Source: UBA9732 sp052170315
Lineage (GTDB): Bacteria > Spirochaetota > Spirochaetia > Sphaerochaetales > Sphaerochaetaceae
NCBI GenBank assembly: GCA_052170315.1
Contig: JBQNAT010000004.1
Span: 62,001 to 126,000 of the forward strand
DNA: 64,000 bases
Reading direction: 5' to 3'
The translations under genes and the position numbers were made by a program. Shown piece by piece: positions 33,929 to 42,753 of this stretch (its first letter is position 1; each line of letters opens with the position of its first letter). The notes under the pieces are model-generated. The model was not told where the DNA came from. It saw nothing but the letters and a program-made list of their open reading frames with translations, and did not search any database.

Positions 33929-34870
33929 TTACCTGAGTCCCTTGTCGTACGGAATGCCCTCGGCCTTCGGAGCCCTTGAATGGCTTGAAGTCAGCGCAAG
34001 GACAATGATGGAGATGATGTAAGGCATCATATTATAGATGTTGCCGGGTACATTCAGCCTTACAAGGAAATCAAAGCCGAAATACACATTTGACAACGCC
34101 CTGAAAAAGCCGAAAAGAAGACCCGCAAGCGCTATCCGCGTGGGCTTCCACTGTCCGAATATCATGACAGCCAGCGCAAGGAAGCCGAAACCCGCCGCGC
34201 CGTATTCGAATCTCCACTCGGAAACGCCTGCGAGGATGTAGCAGATTCCTCCAAGCCCGCCGTACGCACCTGAAATCAAAACTCCCGCCCAGCGGTATTT
34301 ATACACGTTTATTCCAACGGAGTCCGCCGCCTGAGGATGTTCGCCGCAGGCCATGAGCCTTAAGCCGAACCTTGTTTTGTACAGTACAACGTACGCGACA
34401 GCAAGACCTATCAGTGTAATGACCATGAACCAGTTGAACTCGAACGAGCCGAAATAGATTATGAATTTCTTTTTCGGGTTTATGTACTGTATCACTGATG
34501 AAACGTCGTTGGGATTTGCTGCCGTATTTATGGCTTTGACAATGACTGTTGCCGCGGCCGTTCCCAGCATGTTCAAAGCAGTTCCCACAATTGTCTGGTC
34601 CGCCTTGAAGTTTATGCTTGCCACGCCAAGGAGCGAAGAATACGCAACGCCGAAAAGTATGGCGAAGAGAACAACCAGAAGCACATACGGCACGGCCGGT
34701 ATTGAAATGGGAAGAAACTTCATGGCAAGAGCTCCGCCAAGGGAGCCTATTACCATTATTCCCTCAAGCCCCAGGTTTATGACGCCCGAATGCTCTGAGA
34801 AACAGCCTCCAAGAGCGACAAGGATGAGGATTGAGGCAAAAATAAGCATATACTGAATAAGGAGTATCAT
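33929..34870 (-). CDS. Nucleoside ABC transporter permease, set 2 (NupQ/YufQ-like)
   Basis: Permease of 313 residues, paralogous to the protein at 29094. Shared landmarks are EHSGVINLGLEGIM, ACGEHPQAADSVGI and GAAGFGFLALAVMIFGQW, and the C-terminal ends PKAEGIPYDKG and PKSSGIPYEKG in the two proteins also match. About eight hydrophobic helices are seen. The ATG overlaps the upstream stop (TAATG). Set 1 and set 2 have the same gene order and so arose by operon duplication or by acquisition of a related operon. Confidence 0.9.
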   Translation of the reverse strand: MILLIQYMLIFASILILVALGGCFSEHSGVINLGLEGIMVIGSLGGALAMKFLPISIPAVPYVLLVVLFAILFGVAYSSLLGVASINFKADQTIVGTALNMLGTAAATVIVKAINTAANPNDVSSVIQYINPKKKFIIYFGSFEFNWFMVITLIGLAVAYVVLYKTRFGLRLMACGEHPQAADSVGINVYKYRWAGVLISGAYGGLGGICYILAGVSEWRFEYGAAGFGFLALAVMIFGQWKPTRIALAGLLFGFFRALSNVYFGFDFLVRLNVPGNIYNMMPYIISIIVLALTSSHSRAPKAEGIPYDKGLR

Positions 34871-35976
34871 TAGTTTTTACCTCCCTTTTTCTTTTCATCA
34901 TATTTGTCAAGGAGTCTGTTCATCATAAGCCTGAGGAACAGGACAAAGCCGCAGAGATAGATGATAAGAGCAGATATGAGATCAGAAATCTGTGAGCAGT
35001 ACATGGTTTTGTCAACGTACGCTCCGCCGATTGTGATGTGCTGGATGAAGAACGACGCGAAAATGGTGCCTATAGGGTTAAGACCGCCAAGGAAGGTAGC
35101 CGCAATACCGTTGAAGCCCATCCCCGGAACGTTGGAAGTAGTGCATTCCCACTGCTCATAGCCCGTAAGGTAGAAAAACGCCGCCCCAAGGCCGGCAAGG
35201 GCTCCTGAAATAAGAAGGGAAAGTATTATATTCCTTTTTTCCTTCATTCCGCAGTACTTTGCGGCGTTCTTATTGAAGCCTGTAGCCTTAAGCTCAAAAC
35301 CGAATTTGGTTTTGTTCAGCACTACCATTACTATTATTGCGGCAAGTACAGCAAGCGGTATGGCTAAAGTCACATACTGATTGTTGGAAAAAAGCTTATT
35401 CAGTCCAAGATTTGGAAGAAGGGCCTTTTTGCCGTAAGAGCTCATCTGGTATGTATACGGAGAAGCAAGCTCCTTTACGGATGTAAGGATTGTGTTAGTC
35501 CCGTACAGGATAATCCAGTTAAGCATTATTCCGGATATGACTTCGTTTACGTTGCAGTAGGACTTTAAAAAACCAACTATAGCGCCCGCGAACGCGCCTG
35601 CGCAGATTGCGAGCAGCAGACACGGCAGCCAGTGCCAGCCAAGCTTCAGGGCGGCGTAAAGAGCCGCACATGCGCCCGCAGTATACTGTCCGCTGCATCC
35701 TATGTTGAAAAGACCCACCTTGTAGCTGAAAAGTATGCTCAGAGCGCACATCAGCAGCGGGGCTGTTTTTACAAGCGTGCTTCCAAAATATTTAAGCCTT
35801 ATGCTTGCCCTTCCGTACATCATAAAATTCCTGATTACCGTTGCTATGGCGGCAAAAGCTCCTGACGGATTGATGAAAAGTAAAACCACATAGCCAAGAA
35901 AAAGGCCAAGGAGCACACAGATAAGGGATGCGATGAGAGACTGCATACCGTTTGTCCTCATAAGATTCTTCTTCAT
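34870..35976 (-). CDS. Nucleoside ABC transporter permease, set 2 (NupP/YufP-like)
   Basis: Large permease of 368 residues with about ten membrane helices. KVGLFNIGCSGQYTAG and ATGFNKNAAKYCGM match motifs of its paralogue at 29990. A conspicuous difference is the insertion before GMGFNGIAATFLGGLNP. It ends in a Lys-rich tail (DKYDEKKKGGK). The start overlaps the ATPase stop (ATGA) and the stop overlaps the next start. A different substrate from set 1 is possible but cannot be read from the sequence. Confidence 0.9.
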   Translation of the reverse strand: MKKNLMRTNGMQSLIASLICVLLGLFLGYVVLLFINPSGAFAAIATVIRNFMMYGRASIRLKYFGSTLVKTAPLLMCALSILFSYKVGLFNIGCSGQYTAGACAALYAALKLGWHWLPCLLLAICAGAFAGAIVGFLKSYCNVNEVISGIMLNWIILYGTNTILTSVKELASPYTYQMSSYGKKALLPNLGLNKLFSNNQYVTLAIPLAVLAAIIVMVVLNKTKFGFELKATGFNKNAAKYCGMKEKRNIILSLLISGALAGLGAAFFYLTGYEQWECTTSNVPGMGFNGIAATFLGGLNPIGTIFASFFIQHITIGGAYVDKTMYCSQISDLISALIIYLCGFVLFLRLMMNRLLDKYDEKKKGGKN

Positions 35977-37511
35977 GCCTTAACCTCCATCCTTACGGCT
36001 CCGGCCATGTAAAGGCCAAGCTCTTCCTGAGTTGTTTTCTTTGGGTCGAACTCGCCTACTATTTCGCCTTCATACATGACAAGTATCCTGTCGGAGACAT
36101 CCATTACCTCATCAAGCTCAAGTGAAACAAGAAGAACGCCCTTTCCCGCATCGCGCTGGGCTATAAGCTGCTTGTGAATGTACTCTATCGCTCCCACGTC
36201 AAGGCCTCTTGTAGGCTGGACGGCGATAAGAAGTTCCGGATTTTTGTCTATTTCTCTGGCAACTATAGCTTTCTGCTGATTTCCGCCGCTCATGGAACGC
36301 GCCATTGTGACGGGCCCCTGGCCGCTTCTGATATCGTACTGGTCAATAAGGGTCTGCGCGTACTTTCTTATGCTGTCACGCTTTAAAAAACCGGCCTTGT
36401 TTGTGAATTCAGGCTCGAAATACCGCTGAAGCACAAGGTTGTCTTCCAGAGTATAGTCAAGTATAAGGCCGTACTTGTGCCTGTCCTCAGGGATGTGGCT
36501 TATTCCGTCTATAATCCTTTCTCTTATCGGAGCCTTTGTTATGTCCTTGCCCATAAGCAGAATTTGTCCGCCCGCAAGAGGCTCAAGGCCTGTAAGGCCG
36601 TAAACGAATTCGCTCTGCCCGTTCCCGTCTATACCGGCAATGCAGACAATTTCTCCCGTCCTTACCTTGAGCGAGACGTTTTTAACGGCGTTGTTTTTAT
36701 GAAGCCTGGAAGCAACCGTCATACCTTCTATGTCAAGTATGATAGTTCCCGGCTTCTTCGGCTTTTTTTCAACATGGAAGTCTACGTTCCTTCCAACCAT
36801 CATGGCGGAAAGTTCCTCTATGCTTGTCTTGTCCGTATCAACAGTACCTATGCATTTGCCCTTGCGCAGGACGGTGCATCTGTCTGAAACAGCCATTATT
36901 TCATTAAGCTTATGCGAAATAAAAAGAATGGATTTACCCTCTGCCCTGAGGTTTCTCATTATCTGCATAAGCTCATTGATTTCCTGAGGTGTAAGAACAG
37001 CAGTTGGCTCGTCAAAAATGAGAATCTCATTTTCCCTGTACAGCATTTTCAGGATTTCCGTTCTCTGCTGCATGCCAACGGTGATATCCTCAATCTTAGC
37101 GTCTGGGTCAACCATAAGACCGTACTTTTTTGAAAGCTCCATCACTTTCTCTCTGGCTTCAGTTTTCTTCAGAAAACCGGCCTTTGTGGGTTCAACCCCC
37201 ATTATGATGTTGTCCAGAACCGAAAAACACTCAACAAGTTTGAAATGCTGGTGAACCATCCCTATTCCAAGGGCGTTGGAGTCGTTAGGGTCTTTTATTC
37301 TGACCTCTTCACCGTCCTTCCTGATAATGCCTTCCTCTGGCTGATACAGCCCGAAAAGAACGCTCATCAGGGTTGATTTTCCCGCGCCGTTCTCTCCCAG
37401 AAGAGCATGTATCTCACCTTTACGAAGCTGCAGGGTGATGTTGTCGTTCGCAACTATACCCGGAAACCTCTTGGTGATGTTCAGCATTTCGATTGCATAC
37501 GTCTCCCTCAA
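35973..37511 (-). CDS. Nucleoside ABC transporter ATPase, set 2 (two ABC domains)
   Basis: Tandem ATPase of 512 residues, closely parallel to the one at 31103: GENGAGKSTLMSVLFG, TVGMQQRTEIL, IFDEPTAVLTPQE, then GIDGNGQSE, MSGGNQQKAIVARE and QPTRGLDVG. The second Walker A is again non-canonical, as usual in this family. Translation begins at TTG 37511, 7 bases after GGAGG. A 185-base gap with a strong hairpin and a possible secondary promoter separates it from the upstream binding-protein gene. Confidence 0.93.
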   Translation of the reverse strand: MRETYAIEMLNITKRFPGIVANDNITLQLRKGEIHALLGENGAGKSTLMSVLFGLYQPEEGIIRKDGEEVRIKDPNDSNALGIGMVHQHFKLVECFSVLDNIIMGVEPTKAGFLKKTEAREKVMELSKKYGLMVDPDAKIEDITVGMQQRTEILKMLYRENEILIFDEPTAVLTPQEINELMQIMRNLRAEGKSILFISHKLNEIMAVSDRCTVLRKGKCIGTVDTDKTSIEELSAMMVGRNVDFHVEKKPKKPGTIILDIEGMTVASRLHKNNAVKNVSLKVRTGEIVCIAGIDGNGQSEFVYGLTGLEPLAGGQILLMGKDITKAPIRERIIDGISHIPEDRHKYGLILDYTLEDNLVLQRYFEPEFTNKAGFLKRDSIRKYAQTLIDQYDIRSGQGPVTMARSMSGGNQQKAIVAREIDKNPELLIAVQPTRGLDVGAIEYIHKQLIAQRDAGKGVLLVSLELDEVMDVSDRILVMYEGEIVGEFDPKKTTQEELGLYMAGAVRMEVKA

Positions 37512-37557
37512 TGTATGCCTCCTTTACGCGCGCGCTGCGTGCCTGTGTATTAAAATA

Positions 37558-37587
37558 ATTGTAGTCTATACAATATCCCAAAGTAAA
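37558..37587 (-). promoter_or_regulatory. Possible internal promoter before ATPase set 2
   Basis: TTTACT (37582-37587) and TACAAT (37558-37563) on the minus strand are 18 bases apart, about 50 bases before the TTG start. With the hairpin just upstream, this could give the transporter core its own transcription. The match to consensus is moderate. Confidence 0.3.
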
Positions 37588-37647
37588 CGGCTAAATAGAC
37601 TATTTTCCATGGCCCGTATCAGCCCGTTTTCAAATGGCATAAGCAAA

Positions 37648-37673
37648 GGAAGGTGCGAAAATTCGCACCTTCC
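37648..37673 (-). terminator. Strong hairpin after BMP gene 2
   Basis: GGAAGGTGCGA and TCGCACCTTCC form an 11-bp perfect stem with a 4-base loop, 24 bases after the binding-protein stop. On the minus strand it is followed by TTTG, a short T-tract, so partial termination or message stabilisation is likely. It parallels the hairpin at 32668 in set 1. Confidence 0.65.
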
Positions 37674-37696
37674 CAAAAGCAAACAGTCAAAATTGC

Positions 37697-38821
37697 TTAC
37701 TTAATGTTACCGCGGTAGCTGACCTTGACAGTCTTTGCCTTAGGCTCGGCATTTGAAGAATCGTCATTTACAACAATCTTGCCGTTGAAGATATCGGCAA
37801 CGACCTTCTTATAGTCCTCAAGAGTGAAGGATGAAGACCATGCGGTTCCTTTTCCGGTCGGAATGCCTACATAGTTCGCATCCATATCTGTCGCGGAAAC
37901 AAGACCCAGGTTAGCAATCTGTCCTACGATTGTGTCCCACTTTCCGTCAAGGATTGTCTGGAGCGTATCGTAAGTAGAAGCATAAAGACCCTTCATTGCT
38001 GAAGTAACTGTGAGCGGATAGCCGTAGGTTGAATCAAATATGGGCTGCTGGTCAACGTCAACGCCTATCGCCTTTTTCCTAACTTTGGCCGCAGCTTCGC
38101 AAACTGAGGTGTAAACACCGCCGCCGCAGGCAAATACAACCTGTGCGCCGCTTGCGTACATTGTATCCATGGCCGCGGTAATATCAGCATCGCCGAAGAA
38201 CTGGTTGGCATATGCGAACTGAACGTCAACCGCAACGCCAAGCTCTGCCGCCGCAGCGTCCGCACCCTGTATGAAACCGGAGCCGTAGCGGATAACTGCG
38301 GGAACTGCCATACCGCCGCAGAAACCAAGCCTTGTGTAGCCAAGCTTAACCGCCGCGTAACCCGCGAGATACCCTGCTATCTCTTCCTTATAGACTATGC
38401 AGTAAACGTTTGAAAGATCATTCAGCCCTGCGGAAACTACAAGATCATACTCGGAAACGTCAATACCTACGAACTTAACGTCCTTGTACAGAGGAGCAGC
38501 CTGCGCAATAGCTTCCGCGAAAGCAAAGCCGGGCATGACAATTACGTTGTAGCCTTCTCCGACAGCCTGTTCAATCATGGCAATACGGTCAGCGGTGTTG
38601 TCTCCCGCCGGCTTGTAATACTTGAACTTAAGACTGTTGGCCTCCGAGAAAGCCTTGCAAGCCTCGTATGTTGTCTGGTTGAACGACAAGTCCGTGATGT
38701 CACCGTAATCGGTAATCATTGCAACTGCGACATCCTCTGTCTTTGCCTGCTCGGCAGAGCTCTGCGCAAAAGCCGTAAAGGCAACCGCCAGAACCAGGAG
38801 CACTGTAAAAAGTTTCTTCAT
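37697..38821 (-). CDS. BMP-family nucleoside-binding protein, set 2
   Basis: Periplasmic binding protein of 374 residues with signal peptide MKKLFTVLLVLAVAFTAFA. BMP family features include VAMITDYGDITDLSFN, VIVMPGFAFAEA, and LGFCGGMAVPAVIRYG. Compared with the set 1 protein it differs strongly in the loops although the overall plan and length match, suggesting diverged ligand preference. It heads the second transporter set behind a good promoter and a leader hairpin. Confidence 0.9.
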   Translation of the reverse strand: MKKLFTVLLVLAVAFTAFAQSSAEQAKTEDVAVAMITDYGDITDLSFNQTTYEACKAFSEANSLKFKYYKPAGDNTADRIAMIEQAVGEGYNVIVMPGFAFAEAIAQAAPLYKDVKFVGIDVSEYDLVVSAGLNDLSNVYCIVYKEEIAGYLAGYAAVKLGYTRLGFCGGMAVPAVIRYGSGFIQGADAAAAELGVAVDVQFAYANQFFGDADITAAMDTMYASGAQVVFACGGGVYTSVCEAAAKVRKKAIGVDVDQQPIFDSTYGYPLTVTSAMKGLYASTYDTLQTILDGKWDTIVGQIANLGLVSATDMDANYVGIPTGKGTAWSSSFTLEDYKKVVADIFNGKIVVNDDSSNAEPKAKTVKVSYRGNIK

Positions 38822-38842
38822 TAAAAACCTCCGTGGATTTCA

Positions 38843-38860
38843 GTGTCCTCAAAGGGACAC
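38843..38860 (-). promoter_or_regulatory. Leader hairpin of BMP gene 2
   Basis: GTGTCC and GGACAC pair around a 6-base loop just downstream of the predicted transcription start and about 20 bases before the ATG. Like the hairpin at 33829 it sits at the very 5' end of the message, a position that often protects against decay. Confidence 0.35.
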
Positions 38861-38865
38861 CTTTT

Positions 38866-38894
38866 ATAGTAAATGATAGTTTATCTGAAATCAA
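38866..38894 (-). promoter_or_regulatory. Promoter of BMP gene 2
   Basis: TTGATT (38889-38894) and TACTAT (38866-38871) on the minus strand are 17 bases apart, about 45 bases before the ATG at 38821. It is the only clear promoter-like sequence between pgsC and the binding-protein gene. Confidence 0.55.
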
Positions 38895-38925
38895 CCTTTT
38901 GAATTTTTTATGGTCTCGGCCTGTC

Positions 38926-39360
38926 TCAGATAACGAGTCTTCCCACTGTGAGAAGAAAAATGACGGCGGAAAGAAGAAGGACTGCCGCCAGGGTTTTGAA
39001 AACGCCCTGTTTCAGCATGTCGTTTGCAATAAGACCGGGAACAATGTAGCCGATTATCCTCATGTCAAAGGACATGGGAAGTCCGGACGCAAGAACTTTC
39101 TGAACGGCCCATGAGCCTAGGACTGAAAGGATGACACAGAGCGTAAAACGGCGCCTGCCGTAAAGGAAAATACAGCGGTCCAGAAGCAGTACAAGAAGGT
39201 AAATCAGGACGGACAGGGCCATTGTGGAGACAAACCTTACCGGTTGTGTGAAATAAAGGGCAAGGTGGCCGGCGGAAATAAGTCCGCCCGTGGCCAGACC
39301 AAGGAATTCAGAGGAAAGAAGCCCCAGAACAACGCTTAAAACAACCGAAATCTGAAACAT
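38926..39360 (-). CDS. pgsC: Poly-gamma-glutamate biosynthesis protein PgsC/CapC
   Basis: Small membrane protein (144 residues from ATG 39360) with about five hydrophobic segments, partner of PgsB in polymerising and exporting poly-gamma-glutamate. The N-terminal GLLSSEFLGLATGGLISAG, the LLLDRCIFLYGRRRF stretch and the IVPGLIANDMLKQG segment are characteristic of CapC. It begins one base after the pgsB stop; AGGAGG is about 9 bases upstream. The third component, PgsA/CapA, is not nearby. Unlike a Mur protein, its role is in capsule or free polymer. Confidence 0.85.
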   Translation of the reverse strand: MFQISVVLSVVLGLLSSEFLGLATGGLISAGHLALYFTQPVRFVSTMALSVLIYLLVLLLDRCIFLYGRRRFTLCVILSVLGSWAVQKVLASGLPMSFDMRIIGYIVPGLIANDMLKQGVFKTLAAVLLLSAVIFLLTVGRLVI

Positions 39361-39361
39361 G

Positions 39362-40423
39362 TCAGCGTACCTCCTGTCCGTTTTTACGGCAGAATTCCAC
39401 AAAAGCAGTACCCCGCCCCTTTATGTTGCCCATACAGACTGTCGTACTGCCGCATAGACTTAAAAGCTCACTGTCCGTACCGATGAACGGGGAAACGGAA
39501 GAGGAAGGAACCTTGCGCTTAAAAAACCTTACGCATTTGGAAAGGTTATCCCCTATTACAATTATCCTGGGACAGGACAGTTCTCTGAAAACTTCGGCAA
39601 AAAACTTCAGACGAAATTCCCTGTCGGAGCGGTTGTTGTAAATTATACAGACATCTTTCAATGAGCCAATTGATGTCAGCAGTTCCCGCGCGCTCTGCAT
39701 GTCGTTGGATGCGAAGGCATTGATTATCAGACGGTCTTCAAACCTGAAAGGACCTGTAAGCCCTATATCCGGAACGGCCTTTGCCATACCTGAAACAGCG
39801 GTGCTTTCCGGAACGCCCAAATCCTTAAGTATCCTCAGAACCAACGCTTTGTTGCGTTCCGCGGGGGAAGGTCCCGCGTTTACAACAACGGCGGAACTGT
39901 CATCCGCAAAAAAAATATCGCTTGTATAGAAACTATAGTTTTCAGGTACGGAAAGCTTAAGCACCTGAGCTGATGAAGCAATGCTTTCACCCATCACATC
40001 CGTATGATCCACCCTCGCGTTTGTAATGACGGAAACCGTAGGCCGCGTCATTCGGCACATAAGTATCTGGTTTTCAGGCCTTAAAGCCATGCATTCCAGC
40101 ACAACAGCTTGGACGTTAAGACGGTTGGCGAGGGAAAAGAAACCAAAGGTTTCACGCAGTACATTTACGCCGAAACGGCGCTTAAGGCTTTGAACAGTGC
40201 CGTCAGGCATAAGAATCGCGGCCTCTGAGCCCGTTGTTTTGGCAAGGACTTTAAGGCCGCTTTCACGAAGGCCGGACGCGATAAGGCGCGTGACCGTGGT
40301 TTTGCCGCGTGTGCCGTTTACAAGTATCCTTACCGGTATTTTTCCGACATGTGTATTGTGGAGACAAAACTCCACAACACCCAGAGTCAGTAAAACAAAT
40401 ACCGATACAATCGTAAGGACCAT
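39362..40423 (-). CDS. pgsB: Poly-gamma-glutamate synthase PgsB/CapB
   Basis: Mur-ligase-related ATP-dependent amide ligase of 353 residues. An N-terminal membrane helix (about 3-20) precedes the P-loop NGTRGKTTVTRL (36-47), AKTTGSEAA, VLECMALRPENQ and VITNARVDHTDVMG, all typical of CapB. It follows V-ATPase subunit K by 29 bases with its own GGAGC, so it is probably read from the V-ATPase transcript. Poly-gamma-glutamate is anionic and used for capsules, osmotic balance or adhesion. It is the only Mur-type ligase in the window. Confidence 0.9.
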   Translation of the reverse strand: MVLTIVSVFVLLTLGVVEFCLHNTHVGKIPVRILVNGTRGKTTVTRLIASGLRESGLKVLAKTTGSEAAILMPDGTVQSLKRRFGVNVLRETFGFFSLANRLNVQAVVLECMALRPENQILMCRMTRPTVSVITNARVDHTDVMGESIASSAQVLKLSVPENYSFYTSDIFFADDSSAVVVNAGPSPAERNKALVLRILKDLGVPESTAVSGMAKAVPDIGLTGPFRFEDRLIINAFASNDMQSARELLTSIGSLKDVCIIYNNRSDREFRLKFFAEVFRELSCPRIIVIGDNLSKCVRFFKRKVPSSSVSPFIGTDSELLSLCGSTTVCMGNIKGRGTAFVEFCRKNGQEVR

Positions 40424-40452
40424 ACAGCTCCGTGTGTCTGAGTATCGGAAGA

Positions 40453-40896
40453 TTATGCCACGGAATTCAGGAGCAGGAGACAGAAGACCAGCGTGAACAG
40501 AGCTACGGTCTCTATGATTCCTATCACCAGAAGATAGTTCAGGGTCCCCTTCCCCGTTTCTCCAAGCGCGTCACAGGCGGCAGCGGCGCAGCGGCCCTGG
40601 AAGTGGGCGGAAAGGCCTATTACAAGACCTCCGAAAAGACCAATGAACAAAGCGAACAACTGGTCTGCTCCTCTTTCAAGCGCGCTCCTGATGAACGTCA
40701 TCAGAAGAAGACCATAAATAATCTGAGTAAGAGGCGCACCTGAAAAAGCCACCATCATAAATGGCGCAGGCTTGCCGTTTGCATAGCACTTTTTCCATCC
40801 GCCTACAGCAGCGGCGGCGGCAGCGCCGGCGCCGGATGCCGAACCCATGCCTGAAAGGCAGAGAGCCAAAACCAAACCAACTAATCCAATATTCAT
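40453..40896 (-). CDS. ntpK: V-type ATP synthase subunit K (rotor c-type subunit)
   Basis: Rotor ring subunit of 147 residues built from two c-type hairpins (four helices). The residues that bind Na+ in Enterococcus hirae NtpK, as I recall them, align to T57, Q58, Q100 and E129: motifs LTQIIYG, SAHFQG, and IIETVAL. The first hairpin lacks a carboxylate, the second has E129, giving one ion site per subunit as in the sodium-type ring. Sodium coupling is therefore likely but inferred. The gene follows subunit I by about 50 bases and is upstream of pgsB. Confidence 0.92.
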   Translation of the reverse strand: MNIGLVGLVLALCLSGMGSASGAGAAAAAAVGGWKKCYANGKPAPFMMVAFSGAPLTQIIYGLLLMTFIRSALERGADQLFALFIGLFGGLVIGLSAHFQGRCAAAACDALGETGKGTLNYLLVIGIIETVALFTLVFCLLLLNSVA

Positions 40897-40944
40897 ATTA
40901 CTGTTCTCCTATAGCAGTGCGCGAATTCAGTTTCGTAAACCGAT

Positions 40945-42753
40945 TCAGGATTTTTTCCTGAAGGGTTCGTATGGTATTCCGGTCCATTCCATTCCAAGCT
41001 GGCCCGAAAATTCCAGAAGATTAAGACGCACGCCGTGCACTATGACACTCAGCGCGCCCATCACTATATTAAGCCCGTGTCCCAGCAGAAGTATGAGAAC
41101 GCCCGCGGGAAAAGCCAGACCCTTAAGCATTGACGAAGCCATGCCGTTGAAACTCTGCGCTATGGCAAGACTGGCCATGCCTACCGCGAAAAGACGGATA
41201 TAGCTCATAACGTTGCCGAAGGCGCTTATTGAATTCAGGAACGTTATGAAAGCCCCTCCCAGACCGGTTTTAAGACCCGCGAAAAAGCTTTTGCCGCGCT
41301 CCTGACCTCCGAAAATTATAACTGCGAAAAAGCCACCGATTATAAGGGTGAAAATCGTTCCGACATTGACTTCCTCCCCTATGACAAGCATAAGAACCAG
41401 ATTATAAATACTCAGTATCATTACAAGCCAGCCCGCATCCGCAAGAAAAGCCAGGCTTTTTTCCTTCCACTTGCGTATGATATTCATAACGCAGGCAAGG
41501 GAAAGCTGTATGGTACCTACCGCGAAACAAAACTTCATAACCGCGTTCTGGGCCGCAGTGGAATCAACGCCGAAATACTCGGGGTAGTTGGCTATTGCGG
41601 GAATGACCAGAGCTTTTAGGAAGGGTATCTTCATTGCTTCTTCGGCTCCGAACCATGTGCCTGTGATTGCGCCCCAGAAAATCGTTGCAACGCTCATCAC
41701 ATACAGCAGAAGATTGACGTTGGACAACTTTTTGGACTTCACATGAAGCACCGCGCAGGCAGCAAGCAAAATCAGACCGTATGCGGCATCTCCTATTATC
41801 ATTGCGAAGAACAGAGCAAAGAACAGCAAAAACCACATGCTTATGTCGTATTCCCTGTAGCCCGGAACAGTACCAAGCATGTCAAACAGGGGTCGCATCA
41901 TTTTTGTGACTCTGTTGTAGCGAACCTTTGTAGGTGTAAAATCCTCGTCCGAAGGGTCATCCATGGCGTAGGCCCAGCAGTTTTCAGAGGAAGCCTTCTT
42001 AAAGGCGTCCACATCGGAAACCGGTATAAAACCCTGTATCAACGTAAAGCAGTCTTCACTGGCGGCGCCGTCGCCTACACGGTTAAAAACAATTTCGTCG
42101 GTTGTGAGGGCAATGGCCTTGTCATAACTTGAAATATAGGCAGCCGAATCGGAAACAACGGAGGCAATTTCCGCAAGCCTTTTTTTCTTTTCAGCTGTCT
42201 CCCTTTCAATTTGACCAAGACCCTTCTCCGGCAGAACAAAGCGGTTTCCGCTGAATCCGTCAGGCAGAGCGGAACCCAATACAGCTATTGCGTTCTGCTT
42301 GTCTATATCCTGCAGCCTTATATAACTCACATTTTCGGGAAGAGCTTCAAATTCTTTCTTTCCAAGAAGATAAAAATTAAATTCAAGACCTGTATCTTTA
42401 AGCTCCAGCACTTCCTGCGGGATAAAGTCACCCCATTTGGCAACGCTTTCGCGGACTGCGCCAAGCCTGATAATCTCGTCTTCCAAAACCTTTTTTTCCT
42501 CAAGGGCATGCACAAGCTTGCCATGAAGGGCTTCAAAAGATTCTCCCTCAATAACCGGCGCCTGATTTTTTTTAGCCTGGTCTGTAAGGATTGCACGTAT
42601 GCGGTTAAGCTGAGAAAGCTTATCCGAAAGGGAAGAATTGGGCGCAGCAGTCTCGGATACATGAACCGCTCCAAAATCCCTCAGGGCGCTTAACATTGAT
42701 GCCTTACGTTCCTGCGGAGCCACAATGACGACCTTTTTCATTTTTTCAATCAT
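40945..42753 (-). CDS. ntpI: V-type ATP synthase subunit I (a-type stator)
   Basis: Membrane stator of 602 residues. The N-terminal half is soluble and partly coiled coil, and starts MIEKMKKVVIVAPQERKAS. The C-terminal half has about seven helices containing YGLILLAACAVLH, and the ion-path arginine helix lies in SYIRLFAVGMASLAIAQ. The start overlaps the subunit D stop (ATGA). It forms the ion half-channels with ring subunit K. Length is usual for bacterial V-type enzymes. Confidence 0.93.
   Translation of the reverse strand: MIEKMKKVVIVAPQERKASMLSALRDFGAVHVSETAAPNSSLSDKLSQLNRIRAILTDQAKKNQAPVIEGESFEALHGKLVHALEEKKVLEDEIIRLGAVRESVAKWGDFIPQEVLELKDTGLEFNFYLLGKKEFEALPENVSYIRLQDIDKQNAIAVLGSALPDGFSGNRFVLPEKGLGQIERETAEKKKRLAEIASVVSDSAAYISSYDKAIALTTDEIVFNRVGDGAASEDCFTLIQGFIPVSDVDAFKKASSENCWAYAMDDPSDEDFTPTKVRYNRVTKMMRPLFDMLGTVPGYREYDISMWFLLFFALFFAMIIGDAAYGLILLAACAVLHVKSKKLSNVNLLLYVMSVATIFWGAITGTWFGAEEAMKIPFLKALVIPAIANYPEYFGVDSTAAQNAVMKFCFAVGTIQLSLACVMNIIRKWKEKSLAFLADAGWLVMILSIYNLVLMLVIGEEVNVGTIFTLIIGGFFAVIIFGGQERGKSFFAGLKTGLGGAFITFLNSISAFGNVMSYIRLFAVGMASLAIAQSFNGMASSMLKGLAFPAGVLILLLGHGLNIVMGALSVIVHGVRLNLLEFSGQLGMEWTGIPYEPFRKKS

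Noticed and set aside
39362..40423. A peptidoglycan Mur ligase (MurC-F)
   Set aside because: The N-terminal membrane helix, AKTTGSEAA and the adjacent pgsC identify PgsB instead.
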